Positions 1 through 9,110 are shown, counted from the first letter of the stretch. The stretch: 64,000 nucleotides of DNA from Mycobacterium sp. 050128 (GCF_036409155.1 NZ_JAZGLW010000003.1:62001-126000), one strand, 5' to 3'. The notes: generated by a model not told the origin, from the sequence alone. A program made the numbers and translations.

Positions 1-363
1 ACGCTGCGCGGCATGAACGAACAGGCCTGGCAAGACAGCGTCACCCAAGCGGTTATCGCTTTCCCCAGCGACCAGGCCGTGCCCGTCCTCACCTCGCAGG
101 AGGGGCAGTGGTCCTTGTGTGGCGGAAAATCCATCACCGTGACGGAACCGGGCACGCCCGCCAGAACCTGGGACTTCGGCCAGCCGCAGACCACCGCTGG
201 TGTGCTGACCCTGGCGGCGACCCTACGCGGCGGCGGATCGTGTGACCACGGAATGATGGTGCGCGGCAACGTCTTAGTCGACATTCGTCAATGCCGTGCC
301 GCGGGAGGCGCCGACATCGCCGCGTTGGTCAGCGCCACCGCCAACAAAGTGCCTCGACAATAA
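1..363 (+). CDS. Partial PknH-type sensor-domain protein (C-terminal part)
   Basis: The frame is open from the first base and stops at 361-363, so only the last 120 residues are visible. They contain spaced cysteines (SLCGG, GGSCDH, RQCRA) and a VLVDIRQC block near the end. The complete lipoproteins at 52149-53853 carry the same kind of block (VVIDTEAC, VAIDVDGC). That pattern is typical of the PknH_C extracellular sensor domain, a mycobacterial ligand-sensing fold that occurs on kinases and on free lipoproteins. The N-terminus, and therefore the anchor, lies outside the window. It is followed 19 bases later by another exported-protein gene on the same strand, so co-transcription is likely. 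Family assignment is by motif similarity only. Confidence 0.6.
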   Translation, partial: TLRGMNEQAWQDSVTQAVIAFPSDQAVPVLTSQEGQWSLCGGKSITVTEPGTPARTWDFGQPQTTAGVLTLAATLRGGGSCDHGMMVRGNVLVDIRQCRAAGGADIAALVSATANKVPRQ

Positions 364-382
364 GGCGACAAGGGGGATATCG

Positions 383-874
383 ATGGATACTTTCGCGCCG
401 GTCGTTGCCCGCCTGTGGGCCATCGGTGTAGCCGCTGCGCTGGCGACCTCGTGTACGACGGTGACCGGGGGCTCGGCACTGCCCCAGAAGACGGGTGTCT
501 CGGCCTCGCCGACCGTCGCGGCCCCGTCCGGTCGCCCGGCTCCACCGGCCCCCTCGGCCGCTCCTTCCGCCGAGGATCAGATCCGCGAGACCTTGATGGC
601 GTTTCAGGACGCGTACAACACCCAAAATTGGGACGCCTACCTGCAATTGATGTGCACCGCGATGAGGAGCCAATTCAGCGGCACCGCAATTAATTACGTT
701 AAGAAGGGCCGCGCCCAAAACGGCGTCACCACGATCAAGAACATCACCAACATCGCGATCACCGGTGATACCGCCGATGCCACGTTTGAGGCTCAAAACG
801 AAACCTTAGGCACTCGCACCGTCAGTTTGCCGTTGAAACTCGAAGACGGGTGGAAGATCTGCAAGACGTCGTGA
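383..874 (+). CDS. Exported NTF2-like protein, possible lipoprotein
   Basis: This encodes 163 residues. The ATG at 383 follows AGGGGG at good spacing, whereas an in-frame upstream start would overlap the previous gene. A hydrophobic signal segment ends at LATSC around residue 24, an imperfect lipobox. A Pro/Ala/Ser linker follows to about residue 65. The rest (DQIRETLMAFQDAYNTQNW onward, then VTTIKNITNIAITGDTADATF) has the helix-then-curved-sheet pattern of small secreted NTF2-like or DUF4878-like domains, which bind small ligands or act as accessory domains. There is no catalytic signature, and the ligand is unknown. It sits in a run of three co-directional exported genes. Confidence 0.65.
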   Translation: MDTFAPVVARLWAIGVAAALATSCTTVTGGSALPQKTGVSASPTVAAPSGRPAPPAPSAAPSAEDQIRETLMAFQDAYNTQNWDAYLQLMCTAMRSQFSGTAINYVKKGRAQNGVTTIKNITNIAITGDTADATFEAQNETLGTRTVSLPLKLEDGWKICKTS

Positions 875-899
875 CCAGTCGCTCAAGCCCCGGACCGAT

Positions 900-2159
900 A
901 TGAAAAGTACACTGCCACAACTAAACCCAAGTTTTTTAAGCGTGCCTCTCGCGCTGCTGCTGCTGGTGGGCTGCAGCCACACCACCGGCGGAGAAGCCAC
1001 CCGCGCGCCCGAGTCGAGGTCATCCGCCACGGCGCCGGTGAACGCTTCCATGCTTGACCCTGGGAGCTATCCCGTCACGCCGCAGCCGCCGCTGGGCAAT
1101 GCCGGCTCCGACCACGCGGGGCGGCTGGTCGAAGGCCGGCGGATGGCCGCCTACGTCGTCGGTCCCTGGGAGGTTGAGCCCACGCTGATCGGCCTGAGCT
1201 CTTCCGGGCCGGCTGTCATCGCCGAATCCAAGGGGCTGACGCGCGCGGTGTGGGCACCGATCGGCGGCGGCGCGTACAACTTGTCGTTGGTGGTCGGATT
1301 CGTCACTGAGCGACAAAGCCCGGGCCTCAATCCGCAGATGGCGCTGCGCAATTCCGTGCTGCGCTTCGCCAGCCCTGCGGAGGCATCGCAGGCGGCGCAG
1401 AACATGACCACGGCGGCCAGGCATATGCCCCGAGATCCCACCGCCACCCCGATCGTGACAGAACCGGAAAGCCCCCTACCCATTCCAGGACATCCCGACG
1501 CCGACGGCACGGTGCTTACCTTCCAGGAGGGCACCCAAACCGTTCGTGAACTGACGGTGCTTACCGCACGTGGTCCCTACGTACTCGTTCAAGTGGTGCG
1601 GTGTGCGTCCGGGCCGGACTGTGAAGCCCAACTCGCCGGGCGCACACTGGATCGTCAGGTTCCGCTCATCGACACCTTTGTGCCAACCGAAGCCGTCGAG
1701 TTTCCCACGCTGGCACTGGATCCCACGGGCCTTGTCGCCCGAACCTTGCCGCTCCCGGCCGACCAGACCACCTCGATGTCCGGAGCCGCCTATCCACCCG
1801 CGGGCGCGCTGCACCTCGAAGACGACCCGGTGCAAACCGGGCCCTTGCTCTCCGCGGCGGGTGTGGACTTCGTTTCGGTGAACCTGACCACCGTTTACCA
1901 AACGAAAGACCCCTCGGCCGCGCAGACTCTCGCTCAAGCCTACAGCGATCTCGCTGCTAAAACGCCTGCTGCACAGGCGGCTTCACCAGTTCCCGGTCTT
2001 CCGGACAGTCACTGCACCCGAGTCGCCGGATCCAACGGTCTGGTGCCCCGCTACTGGTGTCTGGCCGCTGCCGGCCGCTACACGATCAAAACCATTGCCC
2101 GCCAACTCGACAATGTGCAGCAGGAGATGGCGGCCCAGTACCGGATCCTGACGGGATGA
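900..2159 (+). CDS. DUF7373-type lipoprotein
   Basis: This encodes 419 residues starting with a type II signal peptide (LLLLVGC, predicted lipidated Cys25). The mature part carries the AAYVVGPWEVEPTLIGLSS region, which I recognise as the DUF7373 family of mycobacterial and nocardial lipoproteins. It has cysteines in two pairs (VRCASGPDC near residue 240, and HCTR with YWCL near 370-386) that probably form disulfides. Length fits the family. It should be anchored on the outer face of the cytoplasmic membrane; its function is not known. It lies 25 bases downstream of the NTF2-like gene and may share its transcript. Confidence 0.72.
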   Translation: MKSTLPQLNPSFLSVPLALLLLVGCSHTTGGEATRAPESRSSATAPVNASMLDPGSYPVTPQPPLGNAGSDHAGRLVEGRRMAAYVVGPWEVEPTLIGLSSSGPAVIAESKGLTRAVWAPIGGGAYNLSLVVGFVTERQSPGLNPQMALRNSVLRFASPAEASQAAQNMTTAARHMPRDPTATPIVTEPESPLPIPGHPDADGTVLTFQEGTQTVRELTVLTARGPYVLVQVVRCASGPDCEAQLAGRTLDRQVPLIDTFVPTEAVEFPTLALDPTGLVARTLPLPADQTTSMSGAAYPPAGALHLEDDPVQTGPLLSAAGVDFVSVNLTTVYQTKDPSAAQTLAQAYSDLAAKTPAAQAASPVPGLPDSHCTRVAGSNGLVPRYWCLAAAGRYTIKTIARQLDNVQQEMAAQYRILTG

Positions 2160-2352
2160 TCCCTACGGGTTCCTGATGCCGACGCCGACCCCGGTGTCGC
2201 GCTGCCCCCGGCGATGTCCACCGGCAGCGGGGCCGAGCCTCGGCGGTGCGGACGCCGCGGCTCAAGGACGCTACGCCCTGCAGCTGGTGGACCTCGGACA
2301 ATCCCGACGTCCGACGTGTGGAAATTCGGTGTACGGGTATCCCGTCGAGCGT

Positions 2353-3354
2353 ATGAGCACAGCACGGACGCAACCGGATCAGGGCGAACTCGACAGCGTG
2401 CGGGGGATCATAGGCGCCATCTCGGAGGCGTTCGCCGCCAAGATCGTCGGGCAGCGAGACCTCAGGGAATCGCTGCTTATTGGCCTGCTTGCGGGCGGTC
2501 ACATCCTGCTCGAAAGCGTGCCGGGCCTGGCTAAGACCACCGCCGCCAAGGTACTCGCCGAGTCGGTTCACGGCCGCTTCCACCGCATCCAATGCACGCC
2601 CGACCTGCTGCCCAGCGACATCATCGGCACGCAAATCTATGACTCTGCGACCAACTCGTTCGTCACCCGTCTGGGTCCCGTGCACGCCAACATCCTGCTG
2701 CTCGACGAGATCAACCGGTCCAGTGCGAAGACCCAGAGCGCGATGCTCGAGGCGATGGAGGAGCGGCAGACCACAATCGCCGGACAGGAACACCCTATTG
2801 CGGATCCGTTCCTGGTCATCGCTACCCAGAACCCCGTCGACCAGGAAGGCACGTATCCGCTCTCGGAGGCACAGACCGACCGCTTCCTGCTCAAGGAGAT
2901 CGTGCGTTACCCCTCCCCGGAGGAGGAGGTGGAAGTGATGTCGCGAATCGACGCCGGCGTCTACGACAAGGAACATCCCACCCCGCCGGTGGTCAGCCTC
3001 GACGACGTGCTGCGACTGCTGCACGTCGTGCGCCACGTCCACATGGATCGTGCGCTGATGCTCTATGCCAGCCGACTGGTCGACGCGACCCGCCACCCCG
3101 CGCGATCGTTGCCCAAGCAGATCGCGCGGCTGGTCGACTACGGTGCCAGCCCACGCGCCACGATCGCGTTCTGCAAGGCGGCCCGGGCGCAGGCGGTGTT
3201 ATCCGGGCGTGCGCACGTCCTGCCCGAGGACATCGCGAAGCTTGCCCACCGGGTGTTGCGGCACCGGCTCATCCTCGGATTCGAAGCCGCCAGTGCCGAT
3301 GTCACCCCCGAGGTCGTCGTGGACGCCGCGCTGCGGGCCGTCAGGGTCCCCTGA
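2353..3354 (+). CDS. moxR: MoxR-family AAA+ ATPase
   Basis: This encodes 333 residues. I take the ATG at 2353 because it gives the usual MoxR length; the frame is open further upstream but reads as low-complexity sequence. The MoxR Walker A (VPGLAKT, Lys61), Walker B (LLLDEIN, about 116-121) and sensor 1 (ATQNP, Asn160) are all present, followed by the small lid domain. MoxR ATPases act as chaperones with VWA-domain partners, often for metal-centre insertion or envelope stress resistance. The downstream DUF58 and VWA genes, packed with overlaps, are exactly the partners expected. This is the first gene of a six-gene operon ending at 7293. Confidence 0.92.
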   Translation: MSTARTQPDQGELDSVRGIIGAISEAFAAKIVGQRDLRESLLIGLLAGGHILLESVPGLAKTTAAKVLAESVHGRFHRIQCTPDLLPSDIIGTQIYDSATNSFVTRLGPVHANILLLDEINRSSAKTQSAMLEAMEERQTTIAGQEHPIADPFLVIATQNPVDQEGTYPLSEAQTDRFLLKEIVRYPSPEEEVEVMSRIDAGVYDKEHPTPPVVSLDDVLRLLHVVRHVHMDRALMLYASRLVDATRHPARSLPKQIARLVDYGASPRATIAFCKAARAQAVLSGRAHVLPEDIAKLAHRVLRHRLILGFEAASADVTPEVVVDAALRAVRVP

Positions 3355-3371
3355 GGTGCCCTGAAGTCGTC

Positions 3372-4238
3372 ATGGGTAAGCACCTCAACCGGGCAAAGGC
3401 CCACTTCGGCGGCGACACCCGTGGCCTGCTCGAAGGCGGACGCTACGCGTTGTTGCACACGCGCAGTATGGAATTCGACGACCTACGCCCGTATGTTCCC
3501 GGTGACGACGTCCGAGATATCGACTGGAAGGCTTCTGCACGGTCGGGCAGTGTGCTCATCAAACGGTTCGTCTCCGAAAAGCACCACAAGATCCTGCTCG
3601 TCGCCGACGCCGGTCGCAATATGTCGGCGCTCGCCCCGAGCGGGGAGTGCAAGCGCGACATAGCCGCGCACATCATGGGCGCAGTGGGGTTGATCGGCCT
3701 GCGGCGCTCGGATCAAATCGGCATGGTCTACGGCGACCGCCGCGGCTGTGTGAACATCACCCAGCAGCGCGGTGAGTCGCACGTCGAGGGACTACTGCAC
3801 CGGTGGTACCAGCACACCACGACCGAGCCCGGCGCCAGTGATATCACCGCCCAACTCGATTACGTCGCAACGCATTATCGACACACCATGCTGATCATCG
3901 TGGTGTCCGACGAACCCGACATCGACGACCGGCTCAGCACAGTACTCACTCGGGTAAGCGCACGCCACGACATCATGTGGGCAATGGTGTCGGATATGCC
4001 CGCGGTGGGCCCCGACGATACAGACGGGTATGACGTCGCCACCGGTCGTTTCGTCCTGAACGGAGCCGACCTCGGCCCGCGAGTCGTCGCTGCTTACCGC
4101 CGAGCCGAGCGGGGGCGCCGCGCCCGTCTCCGCGCGTTCCTGACCGGACATGCGATTCCGCACGCAACCGTCGGCGCCAGCAATGACATCCGGCGTGAAC
4201 TTGTCGGTCTAACCGAGGTAGCCGCTCGTGCCGGATGA
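3372..4238 (+). CDS. DUF58 domain protein of the MoxR operon
   Basis: This encodes 288 residues. The DUF58 signature FDDLRPYVPGDDVRDIDWKA is at about residues 36-55, followed by a VWA-like core (ILLVADAGRNM, then DRRGCV) with partial MIDAS character. DUF58 proteins are the near-universal partners of MoxR ATPases and probably present substrates or bind metal. No membrane helix is evident, so it is probably cytosolic or peripheral. The gene starts 17 bases after moxR stops and overlaps the next gene by 11 bases, showing tight translational coupling. Confidence 0.88.
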   Translation: MGKHLNRAKAHFGGDTRGLLEGGRYALLHTRSMEFDDLRPYVPGDDVRDIDWKASARSGSVLIKRFVSEKHHKILLVADAGRNMSALAPSGECKRDIAAHIMGAVGLIGLRRSDQIGMVYGDRRGCVNITQQRGESHVEGLLHRWYQHTTTEPGASDITAQLDYVATHYRHTMLIIVVSDEPDIDDRLSTVLTRVSARHDIMWAMVSDMPAVGPDDTDGYDVATGRFVLNGADLGPRVVAAYRRAERGRRARLRAFLTGHAIPHATVGASNDIRRELVGLTEVAARAG

Positions 4239-4701
4239 CTTGCTGCATCACGTGTTCGGACCGCAGCCGTACTCGCCGTGGTGGCTGGTGTGGGCCGTCC
4301 TGTTGAGCCTTGCCGTGACCGCTTGGTACGCAGGCATTTTCGTGTGGACGCTGCCGTCCCCCCGGTTGCGACGTATCCCCGTCGTGCGGCGGGTGCACTC
4401 CCGGCTCATCCGCAACCGGTTCGCTCGCGGTGTACAGCGTGTTGCCGCCGAGTACGACGCGGGCCGAACGTCGGCTACGGAGGCATGTGCGGCCATCAGC
4501 CGGACGGTACGCAGTTTCCTGCATCAGGCGACGGGTGAGCGCGCTCAGTACCTGCACATCGACGCGGTGGCCGACGGGGATCTGGCTACGGCCGCGCCCC
4601 TGCTGACCCGTCTCGGCGACGCGCAGTTCAACGCCAAGACGCGGGTCGACGTCGGCGAGGTGAGTACCTCGGCGCAGGAGTTGATCCGCTCGTGGACCTG
4701 A
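4228..4701 (+). CDS. Small membrane protein of the MoxR operon (DUF4381-like)
   Basis: This encodes 157 residues from a GTG start that overlaps the DUF58 gene. There is one membrane segment at about residues 15-38 (SPWWLVWAVLLSLAVTAWYA), then a basic cytoplasmic region with predicted helices containing TSATEACAAISRTVRSFL. Size, single helix and position between DUF58 and VWA genes match the DUF4381-like proteins of MoxR/Bat operons. No catalytic motif is visible. Its likely role is a membrane scaffold for the complex. The family name is an inference from gene order and topology. Confidence 0.65.
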   Translation: MPDDLLHHVFGPQPYSPWWLVWAVLLSLAVTAWYAGIFVWTLPSPRLRRIPVVRRVHSRLIRNRFARGVQRVAAEYDAGRTSATEACAAISRTVRSFLHQATGERAQYLHIDAVADGDLATAAPLLTRLGDAQFNAKTRVDVGEVSTSAQELIRSWT

Positions 4702-5669
4702 AGTGGTGGCCGGTAGCGGCCATTGGATCGTTCTGCCTCGTCGCAGCCGTGGCGCTGGCGGCGTCGCTGCCCATGACCGCTGCCCGCAGACGGCTACGGC
4801 CGTTGGCCAACATCGCCCGGCTGACCCGCTTGCCCGAGTACACGAGAGTGGCCCGGCTCCGTTCGCTCTCGACGATCGTGACACTGGTGGTGCTCACGGT
4901 CATGTTCAGCGCTGCGACGTGGGCCGCAGCGCGACCAACCAAGGCCGGCAATGATTTTGACACCATTCACCCCGAGGACATCATGCTGTGTGTCGGGCAG
5001 CCGGTGACCGATCCTGCGACGACTGACCTGCTCGACTACTTCGCGCGGCAGACCACCGCCTCGCCACCGACCCAACGCATCGGCCTGACATCGGTGAACC
5101 GGCGCCTGGTGCCGTTGACGCGCGATCACCAATACGCGGCGGGGCAATTCAGCGGATACGTCGGTGCCCATGAGGCGCAGTTGACGTCGTTCTCCCCTCC
5201 GGTGCCCTACACGGACTATGCCCCTAGCGTCAATGACGTTATCGCGCTGTGCCTCTCAGGGTTCCCCGCCAACGAGCAGCATGGCCCGCATCGGCGCTCG
5301 GTGATCTATCTTGGGCCCTCGGAGCTTCGCGCGGCCGGGGAGTCGCGTGCCTCGCTGTTCACCGACAACGCTGTGCGAGAACTGGCCCAACGTACCGGGG
5401 CTCAAGTCAATGTGGTCGACCTGGCCCCGTCGCCCGCGAGCGGTGCGCTGGTCGCGCTCGCGCAGCAGACGGGCGGCCGGTACGTCAGGGCTGGGACGAT
5501 TTCAGTCACCGCGGCGCTCAACGAGATTCGCGCGCACACCCCACCGGCGCGTCTCGCGGACGGCACCGTCGTAACTGCGGACCTCCGTGATGCGCCGGTG
5601 GTACCGCTGGCGGTCGCGCTGTTGTCCGCGGCGGTGCTCTCGGTCGCCCTGTTGGTATTGCGCCGATGA
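4692..5669 (+). CDS. Membrane-anchored VWA-like protein 1 of the MoxR operon
   Basis: This encodes 325 residues with a GTG start overlapping the previous gene by 10 bases. Membrane segments lie at about 7-29, 56-77 and 300-321. The large loop between them resembles a divergent von Willebrand factor A fold (IMLCVGQPVTD at the first strand, later VIALCLSGFPAN and INVVDL-like strands), but the classic DxSxS MIDAS triad is not evident, so metal binding may be lost. It is comparable to BatA/BatB-type proteins of MoxR operons. It is followed by a second VWA gene with a 4-base overlap. Confidence 0.62.
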   Translation: MDLKWWPVAAIGSFCLVAAVALAASLPMTAARRRLRPLANIARLTRLPEYTRVARLRSLSTIVTLVVLTVMFSAATWAAARPTKAGNDFDTIHPEDIMLCVGQPVTDPATTDLLDYFARQTTASPPTQRIGLTSVNRRLVPLTRDHQYAAGQFSGYVGAHEAQLTSFSPPVPYTDYAPSVNDVIALCLSGFPANEQHGPHRRSVIYLGPSELRAAGESRASLFTDNAVRELAQRTGAQVNVVDLAPSPASGALVALAQQTGGRYVRAGTISVTAALNEIRAHTPPARLADGTVVTADLRDAPVVPLAVALLSAAVLSVALLVLRR

Positions 5670-6568
5670 CGTTTCAACCCGTGCTGCCCTGGCCGATCCT
5701 CGCGGTCGTCGCCACCGCGCTTGCCCTGGCTCGCGGCGTGGCACTGTGGCGGGTGCTGGTATCGGCGGGGAGCCGACGTCTGCGCGCGGTGCTGCGGTGG
5801 AGCGGCGTGACCCTGGCGGTGTCGCTGCTCATCGTGGCGACCACCCGCCCCGCACTTCCAAGCGACGAAAGTCAGCGGGGGACAACGGCCGCGGCCGGCG
5901 CCAATCTGAACTTCTTCCTCGTCGTCGATCGGTCCGCGGACTCGGATGTCGACGACTACGGCACCGGTGAACCGCGGATCGCCGGGATGCGCGACGACAT
6001 TACGGAATTGATCGAGCAGTATCCGGCGGCGCGGTATGCGCTGATCGACTTCGATTCGAAGGCCTCGTTGGACTGGCCGTTGTCCGATGATGGTTGGAGT
6101 CTGCGGCCGACCGTCGCTGCCCTGAGCGCCAACCCGAAAAGTGCTGAGGTGAATGCGGCGGCAGCGGCCAACGTGTTGCGATACCAACTGCCGCAGGCCG
6201 CTCAGCAATATCCGGGCTCGCGAAACGTGCTCTTGTACTTCGGTTCGCGCGCCCCGCAGGGCGATTTCGACATCAGTGCGGCGGCCGGGGGAGCGGTCCT
6301 GGGCTACGGCCGTGCCGATGCGATCAATCAACCCGAATTGCGGGAAATCGCGCGGCACCTCAATGTGCCGTACCTACACCGTAAGCCCGGCCAGCCTTTC
6401 CGGGTCGAGCTCCCCGACACCGGGCACGACACCGACATCGAGGTCGCACGGGTTGAGCTGTACTGGCTGCCTGCGTTGCTTGCGGCGGGACTGCTGCTGG
6501 CCGAGATCTACCTTTCGGCGCGCGAGTTCCGGCGGGGCCGTATTGCCCGAAGAGACTTGGCATCATGA
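5666..6568 (+). CDS. Membrane-anchored VWA-domain protein 2 of the MoxR operon
   Basis: This encodes 300 residues starting in an ATGA overlap with the preceding gene. Helices lie at about 8-28 and 48-66, and one near the C-terminus (LPALLAAGLLLAEIYLSA). Between them is a VWA domain with FFLVVDRSADSDVDDYG, a MIDAS-like DxSxD start, plus the ARYALIDFDSKAS strand. The overall layout matches BatA/BatB-type proteins that work with MoxR and DUF58. It sits in the membrane with the VWA domain probably outside. The next gene also overlaps by ATGA. Confidence 0.72.
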   Translation: MTFQPVLPWPILAVVATALALARGVALWRVLVSAGSRRLRAVLRWSGVTLAVSLLIVATTRPALPSDESQRGTTAAAGANLNFFLVVDRSADSDVDDYGTGEPRIAGMRDDITELIEQYPAARYALIDFDSKASLDWPLSDDGWSLRPTVAALSANPKSAEVNAAAAANVLRYQLPQAAQQYPGSRNVLLYFGSRAPQGDFDISAAAGGAVLGYGRADAINQPELREIARHLNVPYLHRKPGQPFRVELPDTGHDTDIEVARVELYWLPALLAAGLLLAEIYLSAREFRRGRIARRDLAS

Positions 6569-7293
6569 TGCATGGACCGGCAAGGCTACGGCTACGACGG
6601 CGGCTGCTGATCTACTCGGCCCCGCCGACCGCCGCTGCTCTGTTGGCGATCGTCAAGCTGATTTCGGTTGTGGTAGCTGGTAATTCGGCCGGGACATCGT
6701 TCGCCCACGGCGACGCGAGTGCGGTCCGAGCTGATGCAGAGGTCCTCGGCATCGCCAATGTAGTGGAACCGGCGAAGGCGTGGTTCGCGTCGGGTGTGGC
6801 CGCCGTCCTCGACGGCCGGCTCGACGATGCCGACTCGCACTTCTCGGCTGCCCTCGCCCGCACCGATGCGGCAAGCTCTTGCCCCGTGCGAGTAAACCTC
6901 GAACTGGTCCGTGAAACCCAGGGCGATAAGGCCGCGGCGGCGGGGGACCGGGCCCGCGCAGCCGAACGCTATCGAAGCGCGCTGACCGTCGTCGACGCCG
7001 CAGCGCCAGACTGCTTCTCGGGCAACACCGACTCGGACCCGCAGCGGCGGGCCATAAGGCAGGGCACCGCGAACCGACTGACGACCAAGCTCAACGCGTC
7101 GCCGTCCGCGGTGCGACCGCCCCCGCCACCACCACCCCCGGCGGCGCCACCCGCACCGCCGCCGCCAGCGCTTGCCACCCTCACACCCGACGGCCGGGAG
7201 ATACTGCCGCGTCGGCTCGACCCGGCCGGCGGCGATCCGCTCGACAAGTTGCAGCAGATACTGCAGGGTGCGGCGGCCACCGCAGGACCGTAA
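6565..7293 (+). CDS. TPR-like membrane-anchored protein closing the MoxR operon
   Basis: This encodes 242 residues starting at the first ATG of an ATGATG in the overlap. It has an N-terminal membrane anchor (about 14-35), then helical repeats of TPR type (AKAWFASGVAAVLDGRLDDADSHF and DRARAAERYRSAL are the A/B helices), two Cys, a polyproline linker (about 188-205) and a short tail. MoxR/Bat operons often end with a TPR protein (BatC/BatE-like) that scaffolds the complex. The role here is inferred from that layout. This is the last gene of the cluster. Confidence 0.6.
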   Translation: MMHGPARLRLRRRLLIYSAPPTAAALLAIVKLISVVVAGNSAGTSFAHGDASAVRADAEVLGIANVVEPAKAWFASGVAAVLDGRLDDADSHFSAALARTDAASSCPVRVNLELVRETQGDKAAAAGDRARAAERYRSALTVVDAAAPDCFSGNTDSDPQRRAIRQGTANRLTTKLNASPSAVRPPPPPPPPAAPPAPPPPALATLTPDGREILPRRLDPAGGDPLDKLQQILQGAAATAGP

Positions 7294-7313
7294 GCGTCTG
7301 TCAGGCTGTTGAC

Positions 7314-7724
7314 GTGGACGAAATCCTCGGGCCGCCCTGTCCTTGCGGCAGTGGCGATGGCTATCGCGCGTGTTGCGGGCCGCTGCACGCGGGCGAGTCG
7401 CAGGCCCGGTCGGCCGAGGAATTGATGCGTTCGAGGTATTCGGCATTCGCCTACGGGGATGCGGCTTATCTATTCCGCACCTGGCACCCGCGGACCCGGC
7501 CGGCCGAGGTGACCGTCGACCCCGGCATCACCTGGAAGGGGCTTCAGGTGATCGACACCGTGGCGGGTGGTCCCGACGACGATCGCGGTGAGGTCGAGTT
7601 CGACGCCCTGTTCGAGTCCGGGGGCCGTGCCGACCGCCTGCACGAGCGCAGTCACTTCGAGCGCCGGGCCGGCCGATGGTTTTATGTCGACGCCATTGGA
7701 GACCGTGCGGCGGAAGATGTGTAG
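7314..7724 (+). CDS. YchJ-family SEC-C motif protein (UPF0225)
   Basis: This encodes 136 residues from a GTG start. The N-terminal PCPCGSGDGYRACCGPLH is a four-Cys zinc-binding SEC-C-type knuckle. The following RSAEELMRSRYSAFAYGDAAYL and HPRTRP motifs with an NTF2-like remainder (ERSHFERRAGRWFYVDA) are characteristic of the YchJ/UPF0225 family. Length matches the family. It is probably cytosolic; the family function is unknown. It starts 20 bases after the MoxR operon, so it may be read through from it, although its function appears unrelated. Confidence 0.85.
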   Translation: MDEILGPPCPCGSGDGYRACCGPLHAGESQARSAEELMRSRYSAFAYGDAAYLFRTWHPRTRPAEVTVDPGITWKGLQVIDTVAGGPDDDRGEVEFDALFESGGRADRLHERSHFERRAGRWFYVDAIGDRAAEDV

Positions 7725-7782
7725 CTGCCTTTCGCGTTGACACGCTTTAAGGCAGACCGACAACAGAAACGAGGCACCGCCC

Positions 7783-8928
7783 ATGACCGCAGACCTACCT
7801 GGCGAAGCACTGGAGCTGCGTTCGCTGGTGACCTCGGAAGGCACGCTCGAACTTTCGCTGCACGAAGTTCCCGTCCCAACGCCCGGCGCCAACGAGGTGC
7901 TGGTACGAGTGGAGGCCTCGCCGATCAACCCGTCGGATCTGGGTCTGCTGGTTGCCAGTGCCGACATGACCAAGGCGACGGTCGCGGGCACCGCCGAACG
8001 CCCCGTCGTCACCGCCTCCCTCGGGGAGGGCGCCCTGGGCGCGCTGTCGGCACGACTCGACAAGTCGCTTCCGGTGGGCAATGAAGGCGCGGGCACCGTC
8101 GTGGCCGCGGGATCGTCGGACGCGGCCCAGGCCCTCGTTGGAAAGACCGTGGCGATCGCGGGCGGTGCGATGTACTCGCAATACCGAGCGGTCGACGCGT
8201 CGGCCTGTCTGGTCCTGCCCGACGGGGCCACGGCGCGCGACGGTGCGTCGTCGTTCGTCAATCCCATGACGGCACTGGGAATGACGGAAACCATGCGCCG
8301 CGAAGGACATTCGGGCCTCGTGCACACCGCCGCGGCGTCGAACCTCGGACAAATGCTGGTCAAGCTCTGCCGCAAAGACGGGATACCGCTGGTCAATATC
8401 GTCCGCAAGCCCGAGCAAGAGGAGCTGCTGCGCTCGCTCGGTGCAACCCATGTCCTCAACTCGTCCTCACCCTCATTCGCGGCCGACCTCGTCGAAGCCC
8501 TCAAAGAGACATCCGCGACGCTGGCTTTCGATGCGACCGGTGGTGGCACGTTGGCCAGCCAGATCCTCAATGGCATGGAGAAGGCAGCCAATGCGACCGC
8601 GGCGGAGTATTCGCGCTACGGATCGAGCGTCCACAAGCAGGTGTATATCTACGGCGCTCTCGATACCGGTCCCACGATTCTCACGAGGAGCTTCGGCATG
8701 GCGTGGGGCGTCGGAGGGTGGCTGCTGACGCCGTTTATTCAGCGCGCAGGCGCCGAGACCTTTGGCAGGTTGCGCGCCCGGGTGGCCGCGGAGCTCACGA
8801 CGACGTTCGCGAGCAACTACACCCGGGAGGTGTCGCTCGCCGGGATGCTGCGGCCCGACGCGTTCAACGACTACCTCAAGCGTGCGACCGGAGAGAAGTT
8901 CCTCGTGACGCCGCACGCGCGGCCTTGA
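7783..8928 (+). CDS. Zinc-independent MDR-family dehydrogenase (quinone oxidoreductase-like)
   Basis: This encodes 381 residues. It shows the MDR catalytic fold (VPVPTPGANEVLVRVEASPINPSDLGLL), the GNEGAGTVV turn and a Rossmann domain starting at SGLVHTAAASNLGQMLVKLC. The ligands of the catalytic zinc in true alcohol dehydrogenases are absent, which places it with NADPH:quinone or enoyl reductase-like members. The substrate is unknown. It stands alone between the YchJ-like gene and the convergent tRNA gene. Confidence 0.82.
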   Translation: MTADLPGEALELRSLVTSEGTLELSLHEVPVPTPGANEVLVRVEASPINPSDLGLLVASADMTKATVAGTAERPVVTASLGEGALGALSARLDKSLPVGNEGAGTVVAAGSSDAAQALVGKTVAIAGGAMYSQYRAVDASACLVLPDGATARDGASSFVNPMTALGMTETMRREGHSGLVHTAAASNLGQMLVKLCRKDGIPLVNIVRKPEQEELLRSLGATHVLNSSSPSFAADLVEALKETSATLAFDATGGGTLASQILNGMEKAANATAAEYSRYGSSVHKQVYIYGALDTGPTILTRSFGMAWGVGGWLLTPFIQRAGAETFGRLRARVAAELTTTFASNYTREVSLAGMLRPDAFNDYLKRATGEKFLVTPHARP

Positions 8929-8933
8929 ATCCT

Positions 8934-9007
8934 TGGAGCGAGTGACGGGATTCGAACCCGTGTGTACGGCTTTGCAGGCCGCTGCCTAGCCGCTCAGCCA
9001 CACCCGC
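8934..9007 (-). tRNA. tRNA-Cys (anticodon GCA)
   Basis: Read on the minus strand, the sequence folds as a cloverleaf. The 5' acceptor strand GCGGGTG pairs with CACTCGC, the D-arm is GGCTGAG, and the anticodon stem-loop centres on GCA at 8973-8975. The T-arm includes GGTTCGAATCC, and there is an encoded CCA at 8934-8936. The discriminator base is T. It lies just after the dehydrogenase gene on the opposite strand. Confidence 0.96.
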
Positions 9008-9110
9008 ATGAACGTCACGATGCCAGCGCAGACCGCTCGAGCCCAGTGTTTCACTCGCCCCGATCATTTCGGTCTAGCGGCGGCGCGGCGGACGACAGTA
9101 AAGTCGCACA

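Noticed and set aside
2176..2352. In-frame N-terminal extension of the MoxR gene
   Set aside because: Sequence is Pro/Arg/Gly-rich and unlike MoxR proteins. ATG 2353 gives the normal length.
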